Below are positions 35,035 through 43,149 of a DNA stretch of 64,000 nucleotides, piece after piece. The stretch covers positions 1 to 64,000 of the forward strand of contig DATNPX010000030.1 of assembly GCA_036702975.1 (NCBI GenBank). The letters run 5' to 3'. Numbering within the stretch: position 1 is the stretch's first letter; the number at the start of each line of letters is the position of its first letter. The translations under genes were made by a program, and so were the position numbers. The notes below the pieces were generated by a model. That model was given only the letters and a program-made list of their open reading frames with translations. It did no database searches and was not told where the DNA came from. This DNA is from DATNPX01 sp036702975. GTDB lineage: Bacteria > Cyanobacteriota > Vampirovibrionia > Obscuribacterales > Obscuribacteraceae.

Positions 35035-36303
35035 TTACGCTTCGACTTTGACACGTTCAACTGTTTTTGATTGCGTTGCTGCAACTTTTTCCAGTGCTTG
35101 CTGTAAATCGGCGAGCAGATCTACTTCGTCTTCCAATCCAACCGATACCCGGATTAAGCCGTCAACAATGCCGACACGATCTCTTATCTCCTTCGGAATC
35201 GGTGCATGTGTCTGCGAGACCGGATGACAAATGAGGGATTTGACACCACCTAGACTTTCGGCAAGCTTGAAGAGCTTCGTCGAATTCACAACGCCGCGTG
35301 CATTTTCTAAGCCGCCCTTAACAACGAACGAGAGTACGCCTCCGAAGGCTGCCATCTGGCTCTTCGCCAACGAGAATTGTGGATGTGATGGAAGTCCCGG
35401 ATAGTAGACTCGTTCGACAAGTGGATGTGATTCGAGGAACGTGGCGATCGCCTTTGCGTTTTTCTCATGCTCGCGCAGGCGCAGTGAGAGTGTTTTGATT
35501 CCGCGCAAGATAAGGAAGCAATCGAACGGACCAGGCACAAGACCGGTGGAGTTGACGATGAATTGCAGGTCGGCGTTTAGTTTCTCGCTTGCAGTAACGA
35601 TGCAGCCACCGATGCAGTCACTATGTCCGCTTAGATATTTAGTCGTGCTGTGAATGACGAGGTCGGCGCCAAGTGCGAGCGGCTTTTGGGTGAAAGGAGT
35701 GGCAAATGTATTGTCGACGGCAAAGAGAATATTGTGCTTCTTTGTTATCTCACCTACAGCTTTCAGATCTGCTAATTTCAAAAGCGGGTTGGTTGGGCTT
35801 TCAAGCCACACCAGTTTCGTATTTGGCTTGATAGCTTTTTCAATGTTTGTAGGATCGGATGCATCTACATAGGTGAATTCGACGTTGAATTTTTTGAACA
35901 CTTGTTCGAATAATCGATAGACTCCACCATAAATATCATCGCCTGCGATGACGTGGTCGCCGGCTGCCAGAAGGTTTAGAACGCAGGTGGCGGCAGCCAT
36001 TCCGGATGCCGTGGCAATGCCGTATTCGGTTCCTTCAAGGGATGCGATGCATTTTTCGAGCGCGGTTCTGGTTGGGTTATGCGTGCGGGCGTACTTGTAT
36101 CCCTTGTTCTTGCCAAGTTCTTCAAGAACGTAGGTTGACGTTTGGTAGATAGGGGTAATCAAAGCGCCAGTTGTTGGATCTTCTTCCTGTCCATAGTGGA
36201 TGGCGAGAGTGTTGAACCCTAGCTTTGAGATGGCATTAGAATCTGTCGTGTCTGTATTTTGGTTCGACTGGCAGTCAGATGAATTGGTGCAATCAGTAGA
36301 CAT
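35035..36303 (-). CDS. Cystathionine gamma-synthase/lyase-type PLP enzyme (trans-sulfuration)
   Basis: A 422-residue Cys/Met-metabolism PLP enzyme. It has the conserved TGALITPIYQTSTYV near the N-terminus, SGMAA for the PLP phosphate, and the PLP lysine in HSTTKYLSGHSD. The family includes cystathionine gamma-synthase (metB), beta-lyase (metC) and gamma-lyase, and sequence by eye cannot separate them. A 30-residue Ser/Thr/Asn-rich N-terminal extension precedes the domain. ATG 36303 is chosen because AAGGAG stands upstream. It is preceded by a promoter, a Met-rich leader ORF and a terminator hairpin, which together suggest control by attenuation. The preceding TPR-thioredoxin gene is separated by 256 nt. 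Confidence 0.92.
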   Translation of the reverse strand: MSTDCTNSSDCQSNQNTDTTDSNAISKLGFNTLAIHYGQEEDPTTGALITPIYQTSTYVLEELGKNKGYKYARTHNPTRTALEKCIASLEGTEYGIATASGMAAATCVLNLLAAGDHVIAGDDIYGGVYRLFEQVFKKFNVEFTYVDASDPTNIEKAIKPNTKLVWLESPTNPLLKLADLKAVGEITKKHNILFAVDNTFATPFTQKPLALGADLVIHSTTKYLSGHSDCIGGCIVTASEKLNADLQFIVNSTGLVPGPFDCFLILRGIKTLSLRLREHEKNAKAIATFLESHPLVERVYYPGLPSHPQFSLAKSQMAAFGGVLSFVVKGGLENARGVVNSTKLFKLAESLGGVKSLICHPVSQTHAPIPKEIRDRVGIVDGLIRVSVGLEDEVDLLADLQQALEKVAATQSKTVERVKVEA

Positions 36304-36319
36304 ATTCGTTTTTCTCCTT

Positions 36320-36360
36320 AAAACAGAAGCTCCCCTTGCGCACTGGGCGGAAGGAGAGCT
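36320..36360 (-). terminator. Terminator hairpin of a transcription attenuator
   Basis: On the minus strand AGCTCTCCTT (36351-36360) pairs over ten positions with AAGGGGAGCT (36328-36337) and is followed by TCTGTTTT. It ends only 16 nt before the ATG region of the PLP enzyme, just before its AAGGAG site. It therefore cannot serve an upstream gene alone and would block the downstream one. Confidence 0.7.
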
Positions 36361-36384
36361 GCTAAACACTTATTGGGTCAATTA

Positions 36385-36468
36385 CTAACGCATGAACCGG
36401 TGCAGCAACTTCACCCTCCCGCTGGAGGGGCGACGCATCTGCATGTTGCTCATGAATTGGTTACGCAT
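36385..36468 (-). CDS. Methionine-rich leader peptide (27 codons) of a putative attenuator
   Basis: An open frame from ATG 36468 to TAG 36385, starting MRNQFMSNMQMRR. Methionine is at positions 1, 6, 9, 11 and 26, so five of 27 residues, and the rest is basic. Its start lies 7 nt after the predicted -10 box, so the mRNA could be leaderless. The hairpin 36414-36429 lies just downstream of codon 11, within reach of a ribosome stalled at Met codons. The peptide itself probably has no function, and its translation would be the sensor. Translation has not been shown. Confidence 0.5.
   Translation of the reverse strand: MRNQFMSNMQMRRPSSGRVKLLHRFMR
36414..36429 (-). promoter_or_regulatory. Leader hairpin (1:2) with an alternative pairing partner in the terminator
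   Basis: CCCTCC-AGCG-GGAGGG forms a 6-bp hairpin in the leader ORF. The right arm can instead pair with TCTCC of the terminator's left arm, and GCTGC further along pairs with GCAGC before that arm. This makes an antiterminator of at least ten pairs, exclusive with the terminator. Confidence 0.5.
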
Positions 36469-36475
36469 ACGGAAC

Positions 36476-36503
36476 ATTATCCAGCTAAATTCTCGATTGT
36501 CAA
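36476..36503 (-). promoter_or_regulatory. Promoter of the PLP enzyme operon
   Basis: TTGACA (36498-36503) and GATAAT (36476-36481) on the minus strand are separated by 16 nt, a near-consensus pair. The predicted start near 36468-36469 coincides with the leader ATG. Confidence 0.7.
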
Positions 36504-36559
36504 AAAAAATGTGGGCAATTGTAACGAACTATCGTGGAACCTATCTGGTTCAAAGCCGC

Positions 36560-37303
36560 TTACCTCGGGAACCGAATAGACGTCATAAAATCATTGGAAG
36601 TGTTGTAGGCGCCGGCCAGTCGCTTAAGTACGTTTCCTGACTTGTCTAGATAGACCAGTGTCGGATACTGCGTAACGTTGTACTTCTGCACGAGTTGGGC
36701 ATTGCTTCCGTCTTCGGCATTAAATTGCTGAAATTGTATACCCGGCATTTTTTGTTGCGTCTCTGCCCAGATTGGTTCGAAACCCTGGCAAACGTGACAC
36801 CAAGTCGTATAGAACTCCAGCACTTGTGCGACCTGAGACGCACGCGAATTTGCTGCAGGCGCTGTTGCCTGTCCACCGGAATTAGCCATGGCCGCTGCTG
36901 CCATTCCCATTCGTTTGAATTCGTCAGCGTTAGAGGATGCACCGGATGCGGTGGCGCTAGCGGGAGGGCCTTGCGTGCTTGCAGTCAATGTTCCCATGGC
37001 TCTGGCTGCGTAGCTTTTCAATGACGCATCACCATATTGGCTGGTGAGCGTAAACTCTTGTCTCGCTTCCGCCCTGTTGCCCAGTGCTTGATAGCAGAGC
37101 GCCAGATAGTAGTGAGAGAGCGCGTTCGTTGGATAAGATGCAGTGACCTGTTTGAATTCGACGACAGCATCTTTATATTGTCCCGCCTTGTAGTGGGCGA
37201 CACCTTTATCAAATAGCGGCGAAGCGGCTGATGTTGCTGTGACAGTAGCTGCTGCGAAGCTGGCTAAAAATACGAAACAACGAAGTTGTCTTTGGAGTTT
37301 CAT
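36560..37303 (-). CDS. Exported TPR-thioredoxin protein
   Basis: A 247-residue protein. A signal peptide (1-28) is followed by two to three TPRs (about 28-105; YKAGQYKDAVVEF, YYLALCYQALGNRAEA), an Ala/Ser/Gln-rich linker and a thioredoxin domain from about 155. That domain has the redox pair C169-H-V-C172 (FYTTWCHVCQ) and the cis-proline in QYPTLVYLD. It probably works as an extracytoplasmic disulfide reductase or chaperone bringing a TPR-bound partner. AGGA is 9 nt before ATG. It lies upstream of the PLP enzyme on the same strand, which has its own promoter. Confidence 0.88.
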   Translation of the reverse strand: MKLQRQLRCFVFLASFAAATVTATSAASPLFDKGVAHYKAGQYKDAVVEFKQVTASYPTNALSHYYLALCYQALGNRAEARQEFTLTSQYGDASLKSYAARAMGTLTASTQGPPASATASGASSNADEFKRMGMAAAAMANSGGQATAPAANSRASQVAQVLEFYTTWCHVCQGFEPIWAETQQKMPGIQFQQFNAEDGSNAQLVQKYNVTQYPTLVYLDKSGNVLKRLAGAYNTSNDFMTSIRFPR

Positions 37304-37374
37304 GACTCAATGTCCTGTATTAGTATGGAATTTCTCACTTCGACGCTCATGCCTATGCTAGCAGACTTGGCTTC

Positions 37375-39360
37375 CTATCTGGTGTCGTCACTAAACTCAG
37401 CTGTTGCTACTGCGGGGGTATCTTCTGCTCTTTTCCCAGTCAGGAAGTACCGCAAACCGCGCATCAAAGCCGAACCCGATTTGTCTACTTTAACGTCTGT
37501 TGATAGCGGCGGGATATTTTCGATAGGCATGTTCAGCAGTTGTCTTAGAAAATGCACGCGCGTTTTTACAAACTTGTTTTGATTCAGCTCTAGGTACCGA
37601 AAAGTCCAGTCTTCTTCGCTGTCACCAGTTGGGTCGTCACGCAGACGGTTATTTATGAGTGTCCACAGATTTCTGTCCTGACCTGCAATCTGGATATAAG
37701 TGTCGATAATCCAGGCCGCATAGTTGTCCAGGTAAGGTCCGAAGTTCCTGCGCGTGCGCGCGGGATGCTGCCATTTGATTGTGCCAGTTTCCGTGGCTAA
37801 TTCGTTTGTTAGGTCAGGTACAAAAATTCCGTCATAGTCCACCAATTTAAAGTCGAACAATTCCACCATTAGGTTGCGGGGTTCCAAGTCCCCATGGGAG
37901 ATGCCTGCTTCTTGCAGCCGGTCGAGCATCTTGCGAAAGTTGTACGCCACTAAATTTAAAATTTCTTGGTTGTTTTCTATATTCGATTTTGCTGTCAGCT
38001 CCAAGTCCATGCCGTGACACCAATCCATTTTCAAAATCGGATACCAGTATTTGCCAACCTTTATTCCTGCTGGTAGATACTGAAAATTTAAGAAGTATTT
38101 CTCCAGCTGATATGTTCGAACGGCATTGGCCAGCATGGCATAGCGTCTTTCTCTATCGGGCACGTCGTTGAGAAAACACTTTACTGCCACCGTGCGTTGG
38201 AAGCAGGTGAAGTGAAATACAACGCCATGATGCCCGCAGCGTGTTTTGTCTAGAATAACTTTGCCTACCTGCAATTCAGGGTCATCAAATGACGAGGCCG
38301 CATCAAGCGCTGCTTTTTGGTATTGTTCGTGTCGTGGCCATGCGCCGCGCGGTTTCGCTTTGTCGGTTTCGGAATAGAAAGCTGGACCTTCATGCATCCA
38401 TTCAGGCATTGATGCCGAAGTTCGTGCAATTGGTGCACTCAACGGCGTTCCTTCAACAGCTGGAAGATCTTCGACTTCACGAATATCATCTGTTAATGGT
38501 GGCACTTGCATTACTGGATATCGTGTGATTGCTCGCATTATGCGGGCCGCTTGCTTTATGTTTTCGTTGGCGTGACTCTCTAATGTCGCGAAACAACGTG
38601 AGGTGAGAGGACTGACGTAGTCTTCTTTGCGAAATAGCAAGCACTCGTCGCCTGCGGAAAGCCAATCCCAAAGCATGCTGTCGGCCGCCAAACAGCGAAG
38701 CGAGGTGAGAATTGACCACGCAGAAAAATTATCTAGCTGTGGTCCGAAGTGTTGAGAACTTCTGCTGGGATGCTGATAGTTGACGTGTCCCAGTTCACTG
38801 CTCTCCATTCCCTCGAGAGCTGGTACGAACATATTGTCGTAGTCTACAAGCCTAAGCTCGTCGTCGACAACAATGATATTTCCATGTTGAAGGTCACCGT
38901 GTGCAATACCAGCATATTGCAGTGCCGTCATCATTTTTACGAACTGATCGGCCAAAAGTGTAAGTTTGTTTGGATTTTGCAGGTTCTCGTAGAGATACTG
39001 ATCGAGGGGAATGCCGTTCGCCCATTCCATAAGCAGAATCGGATACCATTGCCCTTTTACTTTGATTCCTTGCTCTTGAAAATGCACGTCGACCGTATAA
39101 GGCAGGGTGTCAGAGCAGACAAATTTGCTCAACTCGCTATAGCGTTTTGGCAAGTCCGGCGAATCTTGCAGGAAGCAGCGAACAGCCCAGTGGCTTTCGG
39201 CAGAACTCAATCGGTAGACGGTGGCGAAAGCACCCGTAATCGCACGCGGTAGTCCAAGTACCGTGGTTTCGGGAGAGCATGACTTCAGCTTCTGGTCATA
39301 GAAGCAGCTGAAGGGATTTTGTATCGCTTCGTTGTAGTCTTGGGGAGTTGGCCAGGTCAT
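37375..39360 (-). CDS. Protein with two atypical protein-kinase domains (YegI-like family)
   Basis: A 661-residue protein made of two kinase-like units, about 1-320 and 355-640. The start ATG 39360 follows AAGAAGAGG. The catalytic loops read HGDLQHGN (154-161) and HGDLEPRN in place of HRDLKxxN, and the metal loop is VDYD rather than DFG. The second unit keeps a VAIK-type lysine (TVAVKCFLND), while the first has AVRCF with arginine. The family is related to E. coli YegI and to kinases encoded beside vWA and PP2C genes in TerY-P type modules. Here those partners lie 9 kb away at 48171-49764. It is divergent from the NTF2-like gene. Confidence 0.75.
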   Translation of the reverse strand: MTWPTPQDYNEAIQNPFSCFYDQKLKSCSPETTVLGLPRAITGAFATVYRLSSAESHWAVRCFLQDSPDLPKRYSELSKFVCSDTLPYTVDVHFQEQGIKVKGQWYPILLMEWANGIPLDQYLYENLQNPNKLTLLADQFVKMMTALQYAGIAHGDLQHGNIIVVDDELRLVDYDNMFVPALEGMESSELGHVNYQHPSRSSQHFGPQLDNFSAWSILTSLRCLAADSMLWDWLSAGDECLLFRKEDYVSPLTSRCFATLESHANENIKQAARIMRAITRYPVMQVPPLTDDIREVEDLPAVEGTPLSAPIARTSASMPEWMHEGPAFYSETDKAKPRGAWPRHEQYQKAALDAASSFDDPELQVGKVILDKTRCGHHGVVFHFTCFQRTVAVKCFLNDVPDRERRYAMLANAVRTYQLEKYFLNFQYLPAGIKVGKYWYPILKMDWCHGMDLELTAKSNIENNQEILNLVAYNFRKMLDRLQEAGISHGDLEPRNLMVELFDFKLVDYDGIFVPDLTNELATETGTIKWQHPARTRRNFGPYLDNYAAWIIDTYIQIAGQDRNLWTLINNRLRDDPTGDSEEDWTFRYLELNQNKFVKTRVHFLRQLLNMPIENIPPLSTDVKVDKSGSALMRGLRYFLTGKRAEDTPAVATAEFSDDTR

Positions 39361-39477
39361 ATTCCTCTTCTTCCCCGTGGGATGGCGAATAAGCGTGGTT
39401 ACAACATCAAGAGCCGACTGATTTGGAAATAGCCTATTTGCTAAAATTGACGCCGATTTCGTCAACTAAGAAGAATT

Positions 39478-39969
39478 ATGAGAAGTATTTGGTCAAGGGT
39501 TTTAGGCATCAGTCTCTCTATCGTGATGCTTGTATTCTGCGGTTCCAGGAGCGTTTGCGCTGCGCCCGACAAATCTGACGACGCTGCCAAAATCAAGCAA
39601 GTTTTAGACGACCAGGCGAAAGACTGGAACGATGGCAACGTCGACCGTTTCGTGCAGGGCTATTGGCAGTCGGACGAGACAGTGTTTGTTGGAGCCAACG
39701 GGGTATCTAGAGGGTTTAACAAAGTTCTCGAACGCTACAAGCGTGATTATCCTGACAAGAAGGCTATGGGACATCTGTCGTTTTCGAATCTTGAAGTTCA
39801 CCCAACTTGTACCGATTCAGCCTACGTGCTCGGGGAGTTTATTCTCGAGCGTGAGTCTTCGACTGCCGGAAAGAAAGAGATTAAGAGTGGTTACTTCACT
39901 CTCTACTTTCGAAAGTTTTCGAATAGATGGCTGATAGTGGCCGATCACACAACTGCTAAGGCGAACTAA
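39478..39969 (+). CDS. Exported SnoaL/DUF4440-like (NTF2 fold) protein
   Basis: A 163-residue protein. A signal peptide (1-29) is followed by a cone-shaped NTF2-fold domain with the DUF4440 pattern: IKQVLDDQAKDWNDGNVDRF, then DETVFVGANG and a last strand NRWLIVADHTT. NTF2-like proteins either bind a small ligand or catalyse isomerisation; no active-site residue can be assigned. It is followed after one base by the DUF885 gene, so the two are translationally linked in an operon. ATG 39478 is the start, with AAGAAG upstream. Confidence 0.82.
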   Translation: MRSIWSRVLGISLSIVMLVFCGSRSVCAAPDKSDDAAKIKQVLDDQAKDWNDGNVDRFVQGYWQSDETVFVGANGVSRGFNKVLERYKRDYPDKKAMGHLSFSNLEVHPTCTDSAYVLGEFILERESSTAGKKEIKSGYFTLYFRKFSNRWLIVADHTTAKAN

Positions 39970-39970
39970 C

Positions 39971-41860
39971 ATGCCAAAGAAAAAAAGACTGCAAGCCTTT
40001 CTACTCGTCGCCCTCGTAAATACTGTCTGGTCTTTGCCTATGGCGGCATTGTCGGCGAGTACGGATCTGTCCGTCAAATTCAGTCAACTAAGTGATCAGT
40101 TTATCAAAGAGACTCTGGTTCTGTCGCCGACTGGTGCGACCCAGGCTGGCTATCACAAGCATCTGGACGCCAAGACCGGAGACGTCATTGAGTTAGATGA
40201 AATGCTCGATGACATGAGCCTGGATGCGATGTCTAAGCAGCGTGATTTTTTCACAGCTTGGAGAAAGCGCTTCCTTGAGGAGACGCCCGTTGCCTCGTTG
40301 AGTCCTGAGGATGCTGCCGATTGGCAGTTGATCGACGACCAGATTGGTCTTCAGCTTTTGGAATTAAATGAGATTCAAAGTTATCGACACAATCCGACGG
40401 TAGTTGTGGAGCTTATCGGGAACGCGATATTCTCGACTCTAAGTGAAGACTATGCCCCTGTAAAAATGAGACTGGGACATGCCTTATCTAGAATGAGCCA
40501 GATTCCGCGGCTTTTGGACCAGGTAAAGAGCTATCTTGCCGATGCCGATCCGATTTTTGTCACTACGGCCATCGAAGAGAACGCGGGAAATGTAGATCTG
40601 ATTGAGAATACCCTGGCCAAGGAAATTCCTGCTGGTTCGGAATTGCGCATGGAATACGATCGTTCGTCGCCTATGGCTGTGCATGCGCTTAAAGAGTTCT
40701 CTCGTTGGCTCAAAGATGACCTTGGCAAAAAACAGTGCCATCGCCCCTGGTATCTCGGAAAAGACTTGTTTGACAAAAAATTCAAACTCGTAATGGAAGT
40801 CCAGGTGACTCCGGAAGAACTGCTTAAAAATGCAGAGCAGGAAATGGAATTGGTTCGCAAAGACATGTTCCGCTTGGCTCAATCGTTGCACAAGGATATG
40901 TTTCCTGATCATGACCAGCATGGTGATCTTGCTGAATCTGAGCGAGAAAATCTCTTTATCACTGAAGTGCTAAACAAGATTTCTGAGGAGCACCCAAAGC
41001 GAGACAATCTACGATCGGCAATCGAAGCAGATTTGAGTTCGATCGTTCAATTCATAAAGGACCATAAGATTGTCTCACTTGGACCACGCGACAATTTAAA
41101 AGTGGTGCCAACGCCTATGTTCGAGCGTGGTGTTCTATCTGTTGCAGCCTTTCACAGTGCTCCTCCTCTGAACCCTAAATCTGAAGCGGAGTATTGGGTT
41201 ACTCCAATTGAGCCGTCTGTGCCCGAGAAGACGGCCGAGTCAAAACTTAGGGAGTACAACAACTACGCGCTTAAATGGCTGACTATTCACGAGGCTCTAC
41301 CAGGACACTATGTGCAGTTTGAGCATCTAAATGACTTGCAGCCGGAAGGCCGGCGGCTATTGCGTTCCTTGTTTGGCAACGGCGCGTACATCGAAGGTTG
41401 GGCTGAGTATATAGCCCAAGTTATGATGGATGCGGGGTTCTTAGATAACGATCCTAAGTTTCGCATGGTCATGCGCAAAATCAGGCTGCGAGTTTTGTCT
41501 AATGCCATACTCGACATCAAAATGCAGACCATGGGCATGACTGATGAACAGGCGATGGACTTGATGACGAAGAAAGCATTCCAGACACAGGCTGAGGCCG
41601 CGGGCAAGTTGAAGCGCGCTAAACTCACATCCGCACAACTTTGTACTTACTGGGTCGGTTTGAGTCAGTGGTTTGCCTTCAGCAAGCGTTATGAAAACGC
41701 ACTGGGAAAGGATTTTGACATGCAGAAATTTCACGACAAAGCGTTGGACGAAGGCCCGCTTCCTGTGCCCGTTGTGGAGCAATTGATTCTGTCTGGTGCA
41801 AGCGCTGCTAGCAGTAAGAACCGCACGAGCAGTACGAACGCAAGTCTTAATAGACAATAG
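39971..41860 (+). CDS. DUF885 family exported metallopeptidase-like protein
   Basis: A 629-residue protein of the DUF885 family. A signal peptide (1-30) precedes a long helical domain. The zinc site is visible as H440-E441-A-L-P-G-H446 (HEALPGHYVQFEHL), with the downstream E475 in YIEGWAEYIAQ as a possible third ligand, as in gluzincin-like HExxxH folds. DUF885 proteins are thought to be carboxypeptidase- or dipeptidase-like, but substrates are mostly unknown. AAGGCG lies before ATG. The start codon comes one base after the stop of the NTF2-like gene. It ends 20 nt from the convergent bestrophin gene. Confidence 0.88.
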   Translation: MPKKKRLQAFLLVALVNTVWSLPMAALSASTDLSVKFSQLSDQFIKETLVLSPTGATQAGYHKHLDAKTGDVIELDEMLDDMSLDAMSKQRDFFTAWRKRFLEETPVASLSPEDAADWQLIDDQIGLQLLELNEIQSYRHNPTVVVELIGNAIFSTLSEDYAPVKMRLGHALSRMSQIPRLLDQVKSYLADADPIFVTTAIEENAGNVDLIENTLAKEIPAGSELRMEYDRSSPMAVHALKEFSRWLKDDLGKKQCHRPWYLGKDLFDKKFKLVMEVQVTPEELLKNAEQEMELVRKDMFRLAQSLHKDMFPDHDQHGDLAESERENLFITEVLNKISEEHPKRDNLRSAIEADLSSIVQFIKDHKIVSLGPRDNLKVVPTPMFERGVLSVAAFHSAPPLNPKSEAEYWVTPIEPSVPEKTAESKLREYNNYALKWLTIHEALPGHYVQFEHLNDLQPEGRRLLRSLFGNGAYIEGWAEYIAQVMMDAGFLDNDPKFRMVMRKIRLRVLSNAILDIKMQTMGMTDEQAMDLMTKKAFQTQAEAAGKLKRAKLTSAQLCTYWVGLSQWFAFSKRYENALGKDFDMQKFHDKALDEGPLPVPVVEQLILSGASAASSKNRTSSTNASLNRQ

Positions 41861-41880
41861 AAGTGCCCAATTCGAATGAC

Positions 41881-42987
41881 CTAGGTTAGTGAGTTGAACT
41901 TCGGTTTCGGATAGCTCTTTGTGTATTTGAGGACATCGTTAGATATCGAGGTTGTCGGTTTGCGTCTCATGATTTCGTAAACTGTGACGCAGATCCGTTC
42001 GCAGATCGTATCAAGGGGGAGATCATCGCTGTCGTGTCCGAATGGATCTTCGATCTCTTCTGCAATCAGCTCAAGACCGATAAGGAAATAGCATGCTACT
42101 ACAGTTAGTGGCACTGCCCAGTAGAGTGGCAGCGTTGCTGTAATATACAACGGCATGACCAGGAGGTTAATCGCGATGCCCTGGCGGATGAAGGCTCGGT
42201 ACGAGAGTGCTAGTGGCGTGCTGCGGATTCGTTCGCAGGCTCCCGTCACGTCCATGTAAGCTGCAAGATGGTGGTCAAGATTGCCCAAGAGCATGCTATC
42301 GATGTATCCATTTTTGAACCATTTATGCAGAATCTTATACATAGTGTCGGTGATATGCACGGGTACATGCGCTGCAGCTAATTCTTCGGTCGGTTTAATG
42401 CCCGGTAGGTCGAGGCTTGGAACAGAATCACGAAGGTGGTGCTTCAGGGCATAGGCGAACGAGACGATCAGTTCGCCGAACTCCCATTTTTCTTCGTCCG
42501 GTATTTCCAGATATCTTGAAACTTTCAAGCTCAATGATCGCGACTCGTTCATCAGCTGTCCCCACAGCCGGCGTCCTTCCGACCAGCGTTCGTATGCGGA
42601 ATTGGTTCTGAAAACGAGGAGCAGACCCAGCACCAGGTTCGCCGTGCCTAAACTTATCGCCTCTTTCAGGAATTGCGGTGTGAAATGGCTAGCTGTTACG
42701 AAATGAGCAGCAACTGTGTAAAGACACATGAGGGTCAGATAGACCCAGATTCTCTTTGTGATAGGCAGCTTATGCAGTTTGGTTAAGGGAGCGATCCAGG
42801 CTGCTACCGTCCTGTTTTTCCTCGTTTTATCGTCAAGCTTGACATGGGTTATCCGAGTGTAGTCAGCGCGAGCTTCGTCGCGAAATGGAATATCGTTTGT
42901 CTCGTCCGTGGCTGCTTTGGGTACGGCAATTGTTGAGGCTGTTTCGCCCGGTCGTTCTTCTGTTGTATCGCTCGATATAGTGGACAT
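41881..42987 (-). CDS. Bestrophin-family ion channel
   Basis: A 368-residue membrane protein. After about 80 cytoplasmic residues come the hydrophobic segments of the bestrophin fold, with the signature LLLVFRTNSAYERWSEGRRLWGQ near the pore. Bacterial bestrophins form pentameric channels, often sodium or anion selective, regulated by unknown signals. ATG 42987 is preferred; GTG 43002 (adding five residues) is possible, and neither has a clear Shine-Dalgarno site. It lies downstream of the mepA gene on the minus strand with 147 nt between them. Confidence 0.88.
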   Translation of the reverse strand: MSTISSDTTEERPGETASTIAVPKAATDETNDIPFRDEARADYTRITHVKLDDKTRKNRTVAAWIAPLTKLHKLPITKRIWVYLTLMCLYTVAAHFVTASHFTPQFLKEAISLGTANLVLGLLLVFRTNSAYERWSEGRRLWGQLMNESRSLSLKVSRYLEIPDEEKWEFGELIVSFAYALKHHLRDSVPSLDLPGIKPTEELAAAHVPVHITDTMYKILHKWFKNGYIDSMLLGNLDHHLAAYMDVTGACERIRSTPLALSYRAFIRQGIAINLLVMPLYITATLPLYWAVPLTVVACYFLIGLELIAEEIEDPFGHDSDDLPLDTICERICVTVYEIMRRKPTTSISNDVLKYTKSYPKPKFNSLT

Positions 42988-43149
42988 TGAGAGAATCACC
43001 AATAGCTAGCCGGTTAATGACATCTTGCGTAAGATACCATGTACTGGGCGTTTTTGTCCTAATTGACGCTCACTAGCCGTAACAAATGAGCGACCGTATT
43101 GCATGCGGGAAGAGATGATGAAAGAGAATCCCAATATGAAAATGTGAGC

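Noticed and set aside
36304..36480. SAM-I, SAM-II, SAM-IV, SAH or cobalamin riboswitch before the PLP enzyme
   Set aside because: None of the conserved cores of these classes could be matched on either strand. The peptide-based attenuator explains the sequence better.
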